DNA of 64,000 bases from Embleya hyalina (GCF_003967355.1 NZ_BIFH01000040.1:87711-151710), one strand, 5' to 3'; numbered from the stretch's first letter, positions 9,639 through 17,399 are shown. Notes: a model not told the origin generated them from the sequence alone. Made by a program: numbers and translations.

Positions 9639-9670
9639 CCCGGGGGCGGGCGCAGCCGCCCGCCCCCGGG
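9639..9670 (-). terminator. Intercistronic hairpin (attenuator) between lanthipeptide precursor and LanB
   Basis: A perfect 14-bp stem, CCCGGGGGCGGGCG (9639-9652) with CGCCCGCCCCCGGG (9657-9670), has a 4-base loop. It begins six bases after the precursor stop codon on the minus strand. A second small hairpin (CGGCTC 9619-9624, GAGCCG 9632-9637) follows. In lanthipeptide operons such stems act as partial terminators or RNA stabilisers, so that much more precursor than enzyme is made. Confidence 0.75.
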
Positions 9671-9676
9671 GAATCA

Positions 9677-9859
9677 CTACCAGCAGCAGACCCAGCAGCG
9701 GGACTGGACGCCGCGGGTGCTCGGGGAGAGGGTGACGGAGGCGCCGGACGCGCCGAAGTCCGCCGCGCCGAGGTCGCCGTCCGCGATGCGGACATCGAGG
9801 TCCAGATCGGCGAGGTCGCGCGTCTCGATGGTTTCTTCGAGCAGAATCTTGTCGTTCAT
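9677..9859 (-). CDS. lanA: Class I lanthipeptide precursor peptide
   Basis: This is a 60-residue peptide with an acidic leader and a Ser/Thr/Cys-rich C-terminus. The leader has ETRDLADLDLDV at residues 12-23, a version of the F(N/D)LD box that LanB recognises. It resembles the DLLDLDL leader of the microbisporicin/NAI-107 group. From about residue 37 there are seven hydroxyl residues (Ser38, Ser41, Thr43, Ser45, Ser47, Thr48, Ser53) and three cysteines (55, 58, 59) in the ending SRCWVCCW. Up to three thioether rings are possible. GGGAG precedes the ATG by five bases. I do not recognise the core as any known lantibiotic. The cleavage site is inferred to lie between about residues 35 and 41. 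Confidence 0.88.
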   Translation of the reverse strand: MNDKILLEETIETRDLADLDLDVRIADGDLGAADFGASGASVTLSPSTRGVQSRCWVCCW

Positions 9860-9880
9860 GACAACTCCCGCGATATCGGC

Positions 9881-9965
9881 CGCCGGGCATTGATGAGCCC
9901 GGCGATTCGAAGAGATCTGTTTGATCTCGGGGAGGACGCTAAGCCGGCGATAGGCGGCCGAACAA
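9881..9965 (-). promoter_or_regulatory. Likely promoter, operator and leader hairpin of the lanthipeptide operon
   Basis: Read on the minus strand, TTGTTC (9965-9960) and TAGCGT (9941-9936) are spaced by 18 bases and could be -35 and -10 boxes. A perfect inverted repeat GAGATC-5-GATCTC (9912-9928) lies where transcription would begin. A perfect 8-bp hairpin, CGCCGGGC/GCCCGGCG (9881-9904), precedes the precursor ribosome binding site. The promoter match is weak; the two repeats are seen directly. Confidence 0.4.
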
Positions 9966-10249
9966 GAACGATTACCGGCCATACGCGCCGGCTGGAAATC
10001 TGCCTGCGAAAAGCGTGATCAGGCTCCTACCCTGCAAGGATGCCGAGCCGGTGCGGGCCGCTCGGCGCCCGATACAAGGGGGTCGTCCGAGTCGGAAGGC
10101 GATTGCGGGTGAATCGCCGTCAACCAATTTCACCGACACCTTCTGCGGCGAGAATATTCCGCGTGACAATTGCTGTCGCGGCGCACCGGTGCCTCTCGTC
10201 AATTCGCCGGCGACGCCCTTTTCGGTCGCGGTATTACGAATGCCGGCGT
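9966..10249. other. Intergenic gap between the lanthipeptide operon and the P450 gene
   Basis: About 280 bases without a gene, visibly richer in A and T than the flanks. Apart from the upstream part of the lanthipeptide promoter I see no gene, and no clear terminator for the P450 transcript. Confidence 0.5.
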
Positions 10250-11536
10250 TCAGGCCAACGTCACCGTCACCGGGAGTTCCTTGATGCCGTTGACGAAGTT
10301 CGAGCGGACCCGGCGGACCTCGCCCGCCAGGCGGATGTCGGCGATCCGGGGGAGCAGTTCCTCGAACATGATCCGCATCTCCAGGCGGGCCAGGGCGTTG
10401 CCGAGGCAGAAGTGCGGGCCGCCCTTGCCGAAGGTGACGTGGTCGACGCCGCGTCGGGTGACGTCGAAGCTGTACGGGTTCTCGAACACCGCCTCGTCCC
10501 GGTTGCCCGAGGCGAACCACATCACCACCTTGTCGCCCTCGCGGATGCGCCTGCCGCCGACCTCGGCGTCCCGGGTCGCGGTGCGGCGGAAGTGGTAGAC
10601 GGGCGAGGCCCAGCGCAGGAACTCCTCGACGGCGTCCGGCATCAGCGCGAGATCGTCGCGCAGCAGCTCCAGCTGTGTCGGGTTGCGCAGCAGGGCCAGC
10701 ATCGTGTGCGAGATCGCGTGTCGGGTGGTCTCGTTGCCGGCCACGACCAGGAGCAGGAAGTAGTTGTCGAAGTCGTGCCGCGACAGCGGCACACCGTCCG
10801 AGGGGCAATGGTTGACCAGCCGGCTGACCAGGTCGGTGCCCTCGCCGCCACGGCGCGCGGCGGCCAACTCACGTCCGTAGGCGAAGACTTCGAGCGACGC
10901 CGGGCTGCGGAAGGGCAAGTCGCGATAGCGCTCGCTCTCCGCGCTCTCCAGGAGTACGTCCGCGTAGTCCGGGTCGGTGTTGCCGATGATCCGGTTGCCC
11001 CAGTCGATCAGTTTCTCGGTGTCCTCGCCCGGCACGTCCAGCATCTTGGCCAGTACGTTGATCGGGAAGTCGGCGGAGACCTCGTGCACGAAGTCGAACG
11101 TGCCCTTGGCCAGCGCGTTGTCGAGGGTGCGAGCGGTCAGCCCGCGCAGGAACGTGCCGTAGTCGGCGATCGCGCGCGGGGTGAACTGCTTCTGCAGCAG
11201 CCTGCGCAGGGCGCCGTGGCGCAGGCCGTCGGTCTCCAGGAGCGAGCGGCGGATGGCGATCTGCGAGTCGTCGACCTCCTCCAGGTTGGTGAAGCGCGTG
11301 GAGGTGAAGGTCCGCGGATCGCGGTCGACCGCGACGATGTCGGCATGCCGGGTCAACGCCCAGAAGCCGCTGTTCGGCGCCGGCTCGGGCTGCCAGTGCA
11401 CGGGATCCTCACGGCGCAGCGTGTGGAACATCCGCCACGGCGTCTCGCCGTCGAGGAAAAGGTCGTTGTCCGCGAGGTCGATCTCGTCGAGCGGCATCGG
11501 CTCGGGCGTCGTCGAGGCGTTGGTGGGGGTGCGCAC
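10250..11536 (-). CDS. Cytochrome P450
   Basis: This is a 428-residue soluble class I P450. The oxygen-binding I-helix motif AGNETT is at 266-271, the ExxR motif EFLR at 305-308 and the heme loop FGKGGPHFCLG at 369-379 with ligand Cys377. Such enzymes hydroxylate or oxidatively cleave substrates with electrons from a ferredoxin. The GTG at 11536 has GGAG six bases upstream. The gene follows the glutamine-synthetase-like gene by nine bases, so the two form an operon. A ferredoxin and a ferredoxin reductase are encoded 11-13 kb away in the same regulon. I infer it oxidises the amine, its gamma-glutamyl derivative or the aromatic ring; the family alone does not tell which. It could instead tailor the neighbouring lanthipeptide, but operon structure argues against this. 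Confidence 0.92.
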   Translation of the reverse strand: MRTPTNASTTPEPMPLDEIDLADNDLFLDGETPWRMFHTLRREDPVHWQPEPAPNSGFWALTRHADIVAVDRDPRTFTSTRFTNLEEVDDSQIAIRRSLLETDGLRHGALRRLLQKQFTPRAIADYGTFLRGLTARTLDNALAKGTFDFVHEVSADFPINVLAKMLDVPGEDTEKLIDWGNRIIGNTDPDYADVLLESAESERYRDLPFRSPASLEVFAYGRELAAARRGGEGTDLVSRLVNHCPSDGVPLSRHDFDNYFLLLVVAGNETTRHAISHTMLALLRNPTQLELLRDDLALMPDAVEEFLRWASPVYHFRRTATRDAEVGGRRIREGDKVVMWFASGNRDEAVFENPYSFDVTRRGVDHVTFGKGGPHFCLGNALARLEMRIMFEELLPRIADIRLAGEVRRVRSNFVNGIKELPVTVTLA

Positions 11537-11545
11537 GCGGGCTCC

Positions 11546-12904
11546 TCAGAGGTGGTAGGCGTACTCGGTGAACTCCCAGTCGGTGACGTGCCGGTGGAAG
11601 CGGGCGACCTCGTCGCGCTTGTAGGTGAGGAAGGCGTCGGTGAACTCCGGGCCGAGCAGCGCGGTGAGCGCGTCGTCGGCCGCGAAGGCGTCCAGCGCCT
11701 CGGTCAGCGTCGCGGGCAGGATCGGCGCCTTGGCGGTGTCGTAGCCGTACCCCTCCAGCGGGGGCGGCGGCATCGCCTTGTCGCGCAGGCCCAGATGCAC
11801 CGCGGCGAGCAGCCCGGCGACGGCCAGATACGGGTTGGCGCTCGCGTCGCCGAGACGGATCTCCAGCCGCGCGCCGGCGCCGCGCTCGGGCGGTATCCGG
11901 ATCATCGCGCTGCGGTTGTCCAGGCCCCAGTCGATCAGCCACGGCGCGAGCGTGTCCGGGCCGAAACGTTTGTACGAGTTGACCGTCGGGTTCAGCAGCG
12001 CGGCCAGCGCGGGGGCGTGTGCGAGCACGCCGGCGATGGCGTGGTGCGCGACCGTGGACAGGCCGTGTGCCCCGTCGGGGTCGTCGAACGCGTTGGCCCC
12101 GTCCGGATCCACGCAGCTCAGGTGCAGATGGAAGCCGGAACCACCCTCGTCCGCGAAGGGTTTGGCCATGAAGGTGGCCAACCGGCCCTCCATGCGGGCG
12201 AGTTCCTTCACCGAGGCCTTGAAGCGGAAGGCCCGGTCGGCGGCGTCGAGCGCGTCCGAGTGGTGCAGGTTGATCTCGAACTGACCCGAGCAGTACTCGT
12301 GGTTGCCGGTGGTGGCGCCGATGCCCAGGCGGCCGAGGTGACGCAGGGTACGCAGCAGGTGGCCGTCCGGGTCCCCGCGTCGGCCCGCGACGTAGACGTT
12401 GCCCGGCGCGTCGCCGTACCGCCGCCACCCGCCCCGGCCGTCCGGGTCCGGCTCGCACAGGAAGTATTCCAACTCGGGCCCGACCACCGGCCGAAGTCCG
12501 GTCTCGTCGGCCATCCGACGCAGTACGTCGCGCAGCAGCGAGCGCGGCGCCTCGGCGGCCAGTCGCCCGGTCGCCGGGTCCACAGTCTCGCCCAGACACC
12601 ACGCCACGCCCGGCTCCCACGGGATGTCGACCAGGGTGTCCAGGTCCGGGTACACGCAGATGTCCGGCAGCCCGGCGTCCATGCCGCCGGCGACCGCGAC
12701 GGTCTCGCCCCGGGGCGTGGTGTGGAAGACCGCGCGACAGAAGGCCAGTCCGTGGGCCTGTACCGAGGGCAGGTGGTCCACCAGCACGTCGCGACCACGA
12801 TCGGTGCCGATCAGGTCCGGGTAGGCGACCCGGACCACGTCGATCCCGCGCGCCCGCAGGTCGGCGACGATGTCGTGGACCCGGTCCGACTCGGATGGAT
12901 TCAC
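11546..12904 (-). CDS. Glutamine-synthetase-like gamma-glutamyl-amine ligase
   Basis: This 452-residue protein belongs to the glutamine synthetase superfamily and is close to PuuA/GlnA3-type enzymes that join glutamate to an amine with ATP. Metal and glutamate site motifs are visible: VGPELEYFL (142-149), NHEYCSGQFEINLHHSD (201-217), GFHLHLS (257-263), NPTVNSYKRF and the RIPPERG...LEIRLGDASANPYL block. The GTG at 12904 is preceded by GAGGAG. Neighbours (permease, aldehyde dehydrogenase, gamma-glutamyl hydrolase) fit amine catabolism through gamma-glutamylation rather than nitrogen assimilation. A GTTTGAGCCCAAAC operator lies about 50 bases upstream. The amine could be a polyamine, ethanolamine or an aromatic amine. 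Confidence 0.85.
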   Translation of the reverse strand: MNPSESDRVHDIVADLRARGIDVVRVAYPDLIGTDRGRDVLVDHLPSVQAHGLAFCRAVFHTTPRGETVAVAGGMDAGLPDICVYPDLDTLVDIPWEPGVAWCLGETVDPATGRLAAEAPRSLLRDVLRRMADETGLRPVVGPELEYFLCEPDPDGRGGWRRYGDAPGNVYVAGRRGDPDGHLLRTLRHLGRLGIGATTGNHEYCSGQFEINLHHSDALDAADRAFRFKASVKELARMEGRLATFMAKPFADEGGSGFHLHLSCVDPDGANAFDDPDGAHGLSTVAHHAIAGVLAHAPALAALLNPTVNSYKRFGPDTLAPWLIDWGLDNRSAMIRIPPERGAGARLEIRLGDASANPYLAVAGLLAAVHLGLRDKAMPPPPLEGYGYDTAKAPILPATLTEALDAFAADDALTALLGPEFTDAFLTYKRDEVARFHRHVTDWEFTEYAYHL

Positions 12905-12950
12905 CGGATTCTCCTCGCACGGGATGGACGGCGGCGGCACGAGCCGATTC

Positions 12951-12964
12951 GTTTGAGCCCAAAC
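12951..12964. promoter_or_regulatory. Palindromic operator A of the amine-catabolism regulon
   Basis: GTTTGAGCCCAAAC is an imperfect palindrome (12 of 14 positions symmetrical), centred about 53 bases upstream of the glutamine-synthetase-like start. It shares GTTTGNGNNCAAAC with six other sites in the window. Confidence 0.7.
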
Positions 12965-13040
12965 CATATGAAGGTCGCAGGTGTCGCACAAGGGGTTGGG
13001 CAAGCCTTTTACGCACGTGACAACGCGGAGTGGGGGGCAT

Positions 13041-13060
13041 ATCGTACGGACCCAAACGAT
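13041..13060. promoter_or_regulatory. Palindromic operator B of the amine-catabolism regulon
   Basis: ATCGTACGGACCCAAACGAT lies 48 bases (centre) upstream of the ADC-like gene. Its reverse complement matches operator C1 at 18 of 20 positions. Together with operator A it sits in a divergent promoter region. Confidence 0.75.
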
Positions 13061-13098
13061 CCATTCGGCTCGGCTTCGGGCTCGCAGAGGGAGGCGCC

Positions 13099-13914
13099 AT
13101 GACCGGCGTACGCGGTGTACACGGTTTCTTCCACCCCAAGACCGGCACGGGCCGGTCGTCGATGATCCCCGCACCCCCGTGGCACTACTCCGGCGACCTG
13201 CTCACCGTCGAGTACCGCACCGACCCCGCCCGGGTGGCCGAACTGCTGCCCCCGCAACTCGAACTCGCCGACGAGGACCCCGGCGCGGTCGCGCTGATCT
13301 GGGCCGATTGGCAGTCCTGCTCGGCCGGGCGGGGCGAACTGCTCGACCCGGTGCGCGCGCAGTACAAGGAGTGCTTCGTGGTGGTGCGCTGCCGCTACGC
13401 GGGGGTGACCTACTCGCGCTGCGTGTACATCTGGGTGGACAAGGACTTCGCCATCGCGCGCGGGCTGCACCAGGGCTATCCGAAGAAGCTGGGCTCGATC
13501 CACCAGACCCGCCCGCACCCGTACGGCCCGGCGCCCCGGATCGAGGCGGGCGCGACGTTCGGTGCCACCCTGGCCGCCGCCGACCGGCGCCTGGCCGAGG
13601 TGGTGGTGACGCTGCGCGAGCCGGCGCCCACCAACGGCTTCGTCAACGGGCATCCGATGGCGCACCACCGCTGGTTGCCGTCGATCGCCCCGGGCGGGGG
13701 CCTGGCCCTGGACGAACTGGTGGTCACCGGCGCCGAGTCCGCCGAGGGCGGGCAGGCGTGGGCCGGCGACGCGGAGTTGACCCTGTTCGAGGCGCCCACG
13801 GAGGAACTGGCCCGGCTGGAGCCGATCGAGCCGATCGGCGCCTACTACCGCCAGGTCGGCGTGGTCTGGAACGGCGGCACGCTGCTGGCGAGCGGCGCGT
13901 CGGGCGCGCGGTAG
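13099..13914 (+). CDS. Acetoacetate decarboxylase-like (ADC superfamily) enzyme
   Basis: This 271-residue protein has the ADC fold signature GYPKKLGSI at residues 126-134. In acetoacetate decarboxylase the first lysine of the KK pair (here Lys129) forms the Schiff base with the substrate keto group. Both lysines are present, so imine chemistry (decarboxylation, aldol or dehydration) is plausible. The ATG at 13099 has GGGAGG four bases upstream. Operator B lies in its promoter, so it belongs to the regulon that also holds homoprotocatechuate genes. I infer it handles a keto acid from that route, but its true substrate is unknown. It converges on the permease gene across a strong terminator. 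Confidence 0.8.
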   Translation: MTGVRGVHGFFHPKTGTGRSSMIPAPPWHYSGDLLTVEYRTDPARVAELLPPQLELADEDPGAVALIWADWQSCSAGRGELLDPVRAQYKECFVVVRCRYAGVTYSRCVYIWVDKDFAIARGLHQGYPKKLGSIHQTRPHPYGPAPRIEAGATFGATLAAADRRLAEVVVTLREPAPTNGFVNGHPMAHHRWLPSIAPGGGLALDELVVTGAESAEGGQAWAGDAELTLFEAPTEELARLEPIEPIGAYYRQVGVVWNGGTLLASGASGAR

Positions 13915-13934
13915 GCCCGGCGGCGGTACCCGCG

Positions 13935-13966
13935 CGAAGGACCCTGCCGATCGGCAGGGTCCTTCG
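13935..13966. terminator. Bidirectional terminator, 16-bp perfect inverted repeat
   Basis: CGAAGGACCCTGCCGA (13935-13950) is followed directly by its exact reverse complement (13951-13966). It lies between the convergent ADC-like and permease genes, and in RNA the central bases would form the loop. Confidence 0.85.
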
Positions 13967-13977
13967 TGTGTCCGCGG

Positions 13978-15441
13978 TCAGCCGCGCCCCCGCCCGATGC
14001 CCGCGTAGACGTGCGGTCGGGCCGTGCGCAGGTACACCGCGAACAGCGCGCCGACCACCCCCGCGCCGAGCACCAGCGCGGGCAGCACCCAGCGCAGCGC
14101 GGAGCCCGAGTCGACACCGAGGAGTACGCCGAAGTTGTCCAGGGCGGCGACGAACACCACCGCGAGCAGTACCGCCGCGACGGCGGGCGCGAGCAACCGG
14201 CTCCACGCGTTCTCGCCGTCGGCGCCGTGCCGCAGGAAGAAGGCGATCACCGCGAGCGAGGTCAGCACCAGGAGCAACATCACGCCGAGCGCGCCCAGGT
14301 TGGTGAACCAGTTGAACAGGGTCGCCATCGGGTCGCGGTCGAGCACGACGAACACGATCACCACGGCCGCGGCGAGCACGGTCTGGGTGGCCGAACCCAG
14401 GTGCGGGGAGTCGGTGCGCGGGTGGGTGCGGCCCAGCGGCGTCGGCAGCACCCCCTCGCGACCGAGCGCGAAGAAGTAGCGGGCGACCGCGTTGTGGAAG
14501 GACAGCAGCGCGGCGAACAGGCTGGTGATCAGGAACACCTGGGCCACGTCGGCGAAACCCGAGCCGATCTGGTCGCCGCCGAGGACGAAGATCAGGTTCG
14601 GCCCGTTCTCGGCCGCCGCCGCGACCGCCTTGTCGGTACCCGCCCCGCTGATCAGCGCCCAGGCGGTGATCGCGTACAGCACGCCGATCACGCCGACCGA
14701 GATGTAGGTCGAGCGGGCCACGGTGCGCCGGGGATCCTTGCACTCCTCGCCGTAGATCGCGGCCGACTCGAAGCCGGTGAAGGAGGCCATCACGAAGCAG
14801 AAGGCCGCGCCCATCGAGCCGGTGGTCAGCGCGTCCCAGGAGAAGGGGTGCAGCGACACGCCCTCGGGGGCGTGGCCGAACGCGCCGATGTCGAAGACCA
14901 GTACGGTGATCGTCTCCGCGACCAGCAGTGCGGCCAGCACCCGCGCGTTGAGGTCGATCCGCAGGTAGCCGAGGGTGCCGACGATCGCGATGCCGACCAG
15001 GACGATCACCCACCAGTCGACGTGCCACCCGAACTTGGCGTCCAGGAAGTCGGCCGTGGTGAAGCCGAACAGGCCGTAGATGCCGATCTGCATGGCGTTG
15101 TAGGAGATCAGCGCGACGAACGCGGCGCCGAGGCCGGCCACCCGGCCCAGGCCCTGGGCCACGTAGGCGTAGAAGGCGCCCGCGCCGGTGATCCGCCGGC
15201 TCATCGCCGCGTAGCCGACGCTGAAGACGGCGAGCAGGGCGGCCAGGACGAGGTAGGCCGCCGGTATTCCGGAGGTCTCGGTGACCGCGAGGCTCTGCGG
15301 GATGCCGCCGGCGGCGACGGTGAGGGGGGCGGAGGCCGCCACCACGAAGAAGACGATGTGTGCGACGCCGAGCGAGCCGCGGGAGGGTACGGCCGGGTCG
15401 GAATCGGAGGAGTTGTTCGTCGACGCTTCTCTGACTGCCAT
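13978..15441 (-). CDS. APC-family amino acid/amine permease
   Basis: This is a 487-residue integral membrane protein with about 12 hydrophobic segments. It shows the amino acid-polyamine-organocation start pattern: GSLGVAHIVFFVVAASAPLTV, then GIPAAYLVLAALLAVFSVGYAAMSRRI, and GAFYAYVAQGLG in the next helix. It should import the amine or amino acid that the surrounding enzymes degrade, like PuuP in polyamine use. The ATG at 15441 has GGAGG nine bases upstream. Two regulon operators lie 60-105 bases upstream, shared with the divergent MarR gene. Substrate specificity cannot be read from sequence. Confidence 0.9.
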   Translation of the reverse strand: MAVREASTNNSSDSDPAVPSRGSLGVAHIVFFVVAASAPLTVAAGGIPQSLAVTETSGIPAAYLVLAALLAVFSVGYAAMSRRITGAGAFYAYVAQGLGRVAGLGAAFVALISYNAMQIGIYGLFGFTTADFLDAKFGWHVDWWVIVLVGIAIVGTLGYLRIDLNARVLAALLVAETITVLVFDIGAFGHAPEGVSLHPFSWDALTTGSMGAAFCFVMASFTGFESAAIYGEECKDPRRTVARSTYISVGVIGVLYAITAWALISGAGTDKAVAAAAENGPNLIFVLGGDQIGSGFADVAQVFLITSLFAALLSFHNAVARYFFALGREGVLPTPLGRTHPRTDSPHLGSATQTVLAAAVVIVFVVLDRDPMATLFNWFTNLGALGVMLLLVLTSLAVIAFFLRHGADGENAWSRLLAPAVAAVLLAVVFVAALDNFGVLLGVDSGSALRWVLPALVLGAGVVGALFAVYLRTARPHVYAGIGRGRG

Positions 15442-15499
15442 GTCCGGCGCCTCCGAGGGTGGGAGCGGATGGGGACCGGTGGGAGCGGGCGGGAACCCG

Positions 15500-15519
15500 T
15501 TCGTTTGGGCCCGTACGAT
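15500..15519. promoter_or_regulatory. Palindromic operator C1 between permease and MarR genes
   Basis: TTCGTTTGGGCCCGTACGAT matches the reverse complement of operator B at 18 of 20 positions. It is the permease-proximal member of a pair whose centres are 35 bases apart. Confidence 0.75.
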
Positions 15520-15534
15520 CTAGGAGTGTCGCCG

Positions 15535-15554
15535 ATCGTACGGATGCAAACAGG
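15535..15554. promoter_or_regulatory. Palindromic operator C2 between permease and MarR genes
   Basis: ATCGTACGGATGCAAACAGG shares ATCGTACGGA and CAAAC with operator B in the same orientation. It is centred about 94 bases upstream of the MarR start, so the regulator may control its own gene. Confidence 0.65.
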
Positions 15555-15638
15555 TCCTCACAAGAGCTAGATTTCACGGTGCACAGGGCGTATCGGGCCG
15601 GGGTCGGATACGCGCACGACTAGATAAGGCGGGGCACG

Positions 15639-16211
15639 TTGGTCGGCAAGCGGTCCATCACCGAGACGGAGAAGGCCGTTCGGGCCCGGCTGGGCGACAT
15701 CCCGCTGCGGCGCGAGCAGATGGCCGCGGTGTCGAACATCTATCGGGCCGCCGCCGCGGTGCGCCAGCACCTGGAGAACTCGGTGCTGCGCGACGCGGAA
15801 CTCACCTGGACCGCGTTCACGGTGTTGTGGGAGGTGTGGATCTGGGGCGAGAGCGAGACCCGGCACGTCGCCGAGGAGGCGGGCATCTCCAAGGGCACGC
15901 TCACCGGCGTGGCCCGCACGCTGGAGACGCGCGGGCTGCTCCATCGGGCGGCGCACGCCACCGACGGCCGGCTCGTGCTGCTCTCGCTGACCCCGGCCGG
16001 CGAGGAGCTGATGGCCCGGGTCTTCCCGGCCTTCAACGCGGAGGAGGCCTTCGTCGCCGACGACCTGACCGCGGACGAATGCCTCACCCTGGCCGACGGC
16101 CTGCGCCGCATCGTGGCGCGGTTGGAGGCCAAGGGAGAGGAACGCCGCCAGGAACTCCTGGCCGGCGGCGAACCGAAGCCGAGGCGCGGGGGGCGGCGCC
16201 CGAAGGGGTAG
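15639..16211 (+). CDS. MarR-family transcriptional regulator, likely master of the regulon
   Basis: This 190-residue protein has a MarR winged helix. The segment LTWTAFTVLWEVWIWG leads into SETRHVAEEAGISKGTLTGV (recognition helix) and the wing AHATDGRLVLLSLTPAGEEL. MarR proteins bind 16-20 bp palindromes as dimers and release them when a phenolic or other small ligand binds, as HpaR does for 4-hydroxyphenylacetate genes. It lies at the centre of the genes carrying the GTTTGGG palindromes and has two of them upstream. The TTG at 15639 with AGGCGGGG upstream is chosen; an ATG at 15720 would remove the first helix. That it binds these sites is an inference. Confidence 0.85.
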   Translation: MVGKRSITETEKAVRARLGDIPLRREQMAAVSNIYRAAAAVRQHLENSVLRDAELTWTAFTVLWEVWIWGESETRHVAEEAGISKGTLTGVARTLETRGLLHRAAHATDGRLVLLSLTPAGEELMARVFPAFNAEEAFVADDLTADECLTLADGLRRIVARLEAKGEERRQELLAGGEPKPRRGGRRPKG

Positions 16212-16300
16212 GCGGGGTCGCGGGGTCGGGGCGGATGTCGGACGGGTCTGCTTCGCTCGGTGCGCCGCATCGAGCGGGCGGGTCCGGACGAGGAGGAAAC

Positions 16301-16678
16301 GTGGGTACGTGGGGCAGTGGCAACTTCGACAGCGATCCCGCCCATGAGCACTTGACGATGATCGTCGATCGGCTCGTCGACGAGGTCGCCGAGGTGATGG
16401 CGGCGGACGATCCGGTGCAGCTGGAGCCGGACGAGTACTGGGGTGTGGCGATCCCCTGCAACCTGGAACTGGTGTGCGCGCTGTACGACGCCGGCTATGT
16501 CGCCGACCGGATGCCCGCCGCCGAGGTGGTCGAGGGGTGGAAGCAGACCTTCGTGGGTGTCTGGGAGCGGACCATCGACGGTCTGGGGCCGTCGGAGGAG
16601 TGGAAACGGGAGCGGCGGGCGATACTGGTCGCCACGTTCGACCGCATGGCGCGGGCGTGTACCGAGGCCGCCCGGTAG
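16301..16678 (+). CDS. DUF4259 family protein
   Basis: This 125-residue protein begins with GTWGSGNFDSDPAHE, the typical opening of the DUF4259 family. It then has helical segments around DRLVDEVAEVMAADD and VCALYDAGY. The GTG at 16301 is fixed by an excellent AGGAGG site four bases upstream. No enzymatic motif is visible and the family has no known function. It lies downstream of the MarR gene on the same strand but separated by 89 bases. It converges on the amidotransferase gene, so a role in the catabolic regulon is not evident. Confidence 0.8.
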   Translation: MGTWGSGNFDSDPAHEHLTMIVDRLVDEVAEVMAADDPVQLEPDEYWGVAIPCNLELVCALYDAGYVADRMPAAEVVEGWKQTFVGVWERTIDGLGPSEEWKRERRAILVATFDRMARACTEAAR

Positions 16679-16709
16679 CACGCCGCGCGCCGTGTCGTGG
16701 TGCGGATGG

Positions 16710-17399
16710 TCAGTGCGTGGCCGCCTCGATCAGTGCGTCGAACAGGGCCTGTTGCCTCGGGTCGATGGCTGCGGTGTCCTCGGGGTGCCACTGGATCGCG
16801 ACGAACCAGCCCGCGGGGTCGACGAGTTCGACCGCCTCGACGATGCCGTCGGCGGCGGTGCCGGTGACCCGGAGCCCGGGGGCCGGGCGGTCGATCGCCT
16901 GGTGGTGGTAGCAGGAGACGTCCAGGTCCTCGGCGCCGGCGGCGCGGGCGGTGGTCGAGTCGGGGGTCAGCGTCACCGGGTGGACGACGTGGCGGTGGTG
17001 GACGGGCATGTCCTGGGACAGCGTGCCGCCGAGCGCCACATTGACCACCTGCAGGCCCCGACAGACGGCGAGGGTGGGCAGGCCGACGGCCAGCGCGTGG
17101 CGGGCGGCGGCGAGGTCGAAGGCATCCTGGTCGGCATCGACGTCGTACACCTCGTCATGCGTGGTGTCCGCGCCGTAGGTGCTCGGCGCCAGGTCGCCGC
17201 CGCCGGGCAGCAGCAGGCCGTCGGCGCGGGCCAACCGGGCCGCGGCACCGGCGGGTTCGGCCGGGTGCATCATGAACGGCTCGCCGCCCGCCCGGTACAC
17301 CGCCTCGGCGAGGGCGCGGGCGGTCACCTCGGCGGCGTGGCGCAGGGCGGACGTGGTGGCGGCGAACCGGCAGGGGAGGGCTATCAGGGGGCGGGGCAC
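16710..17399 (-). CDS. Class I glutamine amidotransferase-type gamma-glutamyl hydrolase (PuuD-like)
   Basis: This 229-residue protein of the peptidase C26 group should cleave the gamma-glutamyl bond of a gamma-glutamyl amine or amino acid, as PuuD does with gamma-glutamyl-GABA. The triad is visible: nucleophile Cys113 in LAVCRGLQ and His205/Glu207 in IQWHPED. The oxyanion motif LLLPGGGDL is near residue 62. The GTG at 17399 has GGAG six bases upstream. It lies 106 bases after an aldehyde dehydrogenase gene on the same strand, probably in one operon. With the upstream ligase it brackets a gamma-glutamyl route. Confidence 0.85.
   Translation of the reverse strand: MPRPLIALPCRFAATTSALRHAAEVTARALAEAVYRAGGEPFMMHPAEPAGAAARLARADGLLLPGGGDLAPSTYGADTTHDEVYDVDADQDAFDLAAARHALAVGLPTLAVCRGLQVVNVALGGTLSQDMPVHHRHVVHPVTLTPDSTTARAAGAEDLDVSCYHHQAIDRPAPGLRVTGTAADGIVEAVELVDPAGWFVAIQWHPEDTAAIDPRQQALFDALIEAATH

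Noticed and set aside
6179..10018. A 1279-codon open frame on the plus strand across the lanthipeptide genes
   Set aside because: It has no family resemblance and runs opposite LanC, LanB and the precursor, which carry clear catalytic motifs and ribosome binding sites.
10250..11536. The P450 as a tailoring enzyme of the lanthipeptide cluster
   Set aside because: It is nine bases behind the glutamine-synthetase-like gene under operator A, and about 390 bases and a separate promoter away from the precursor. Not excluded, but less likely.
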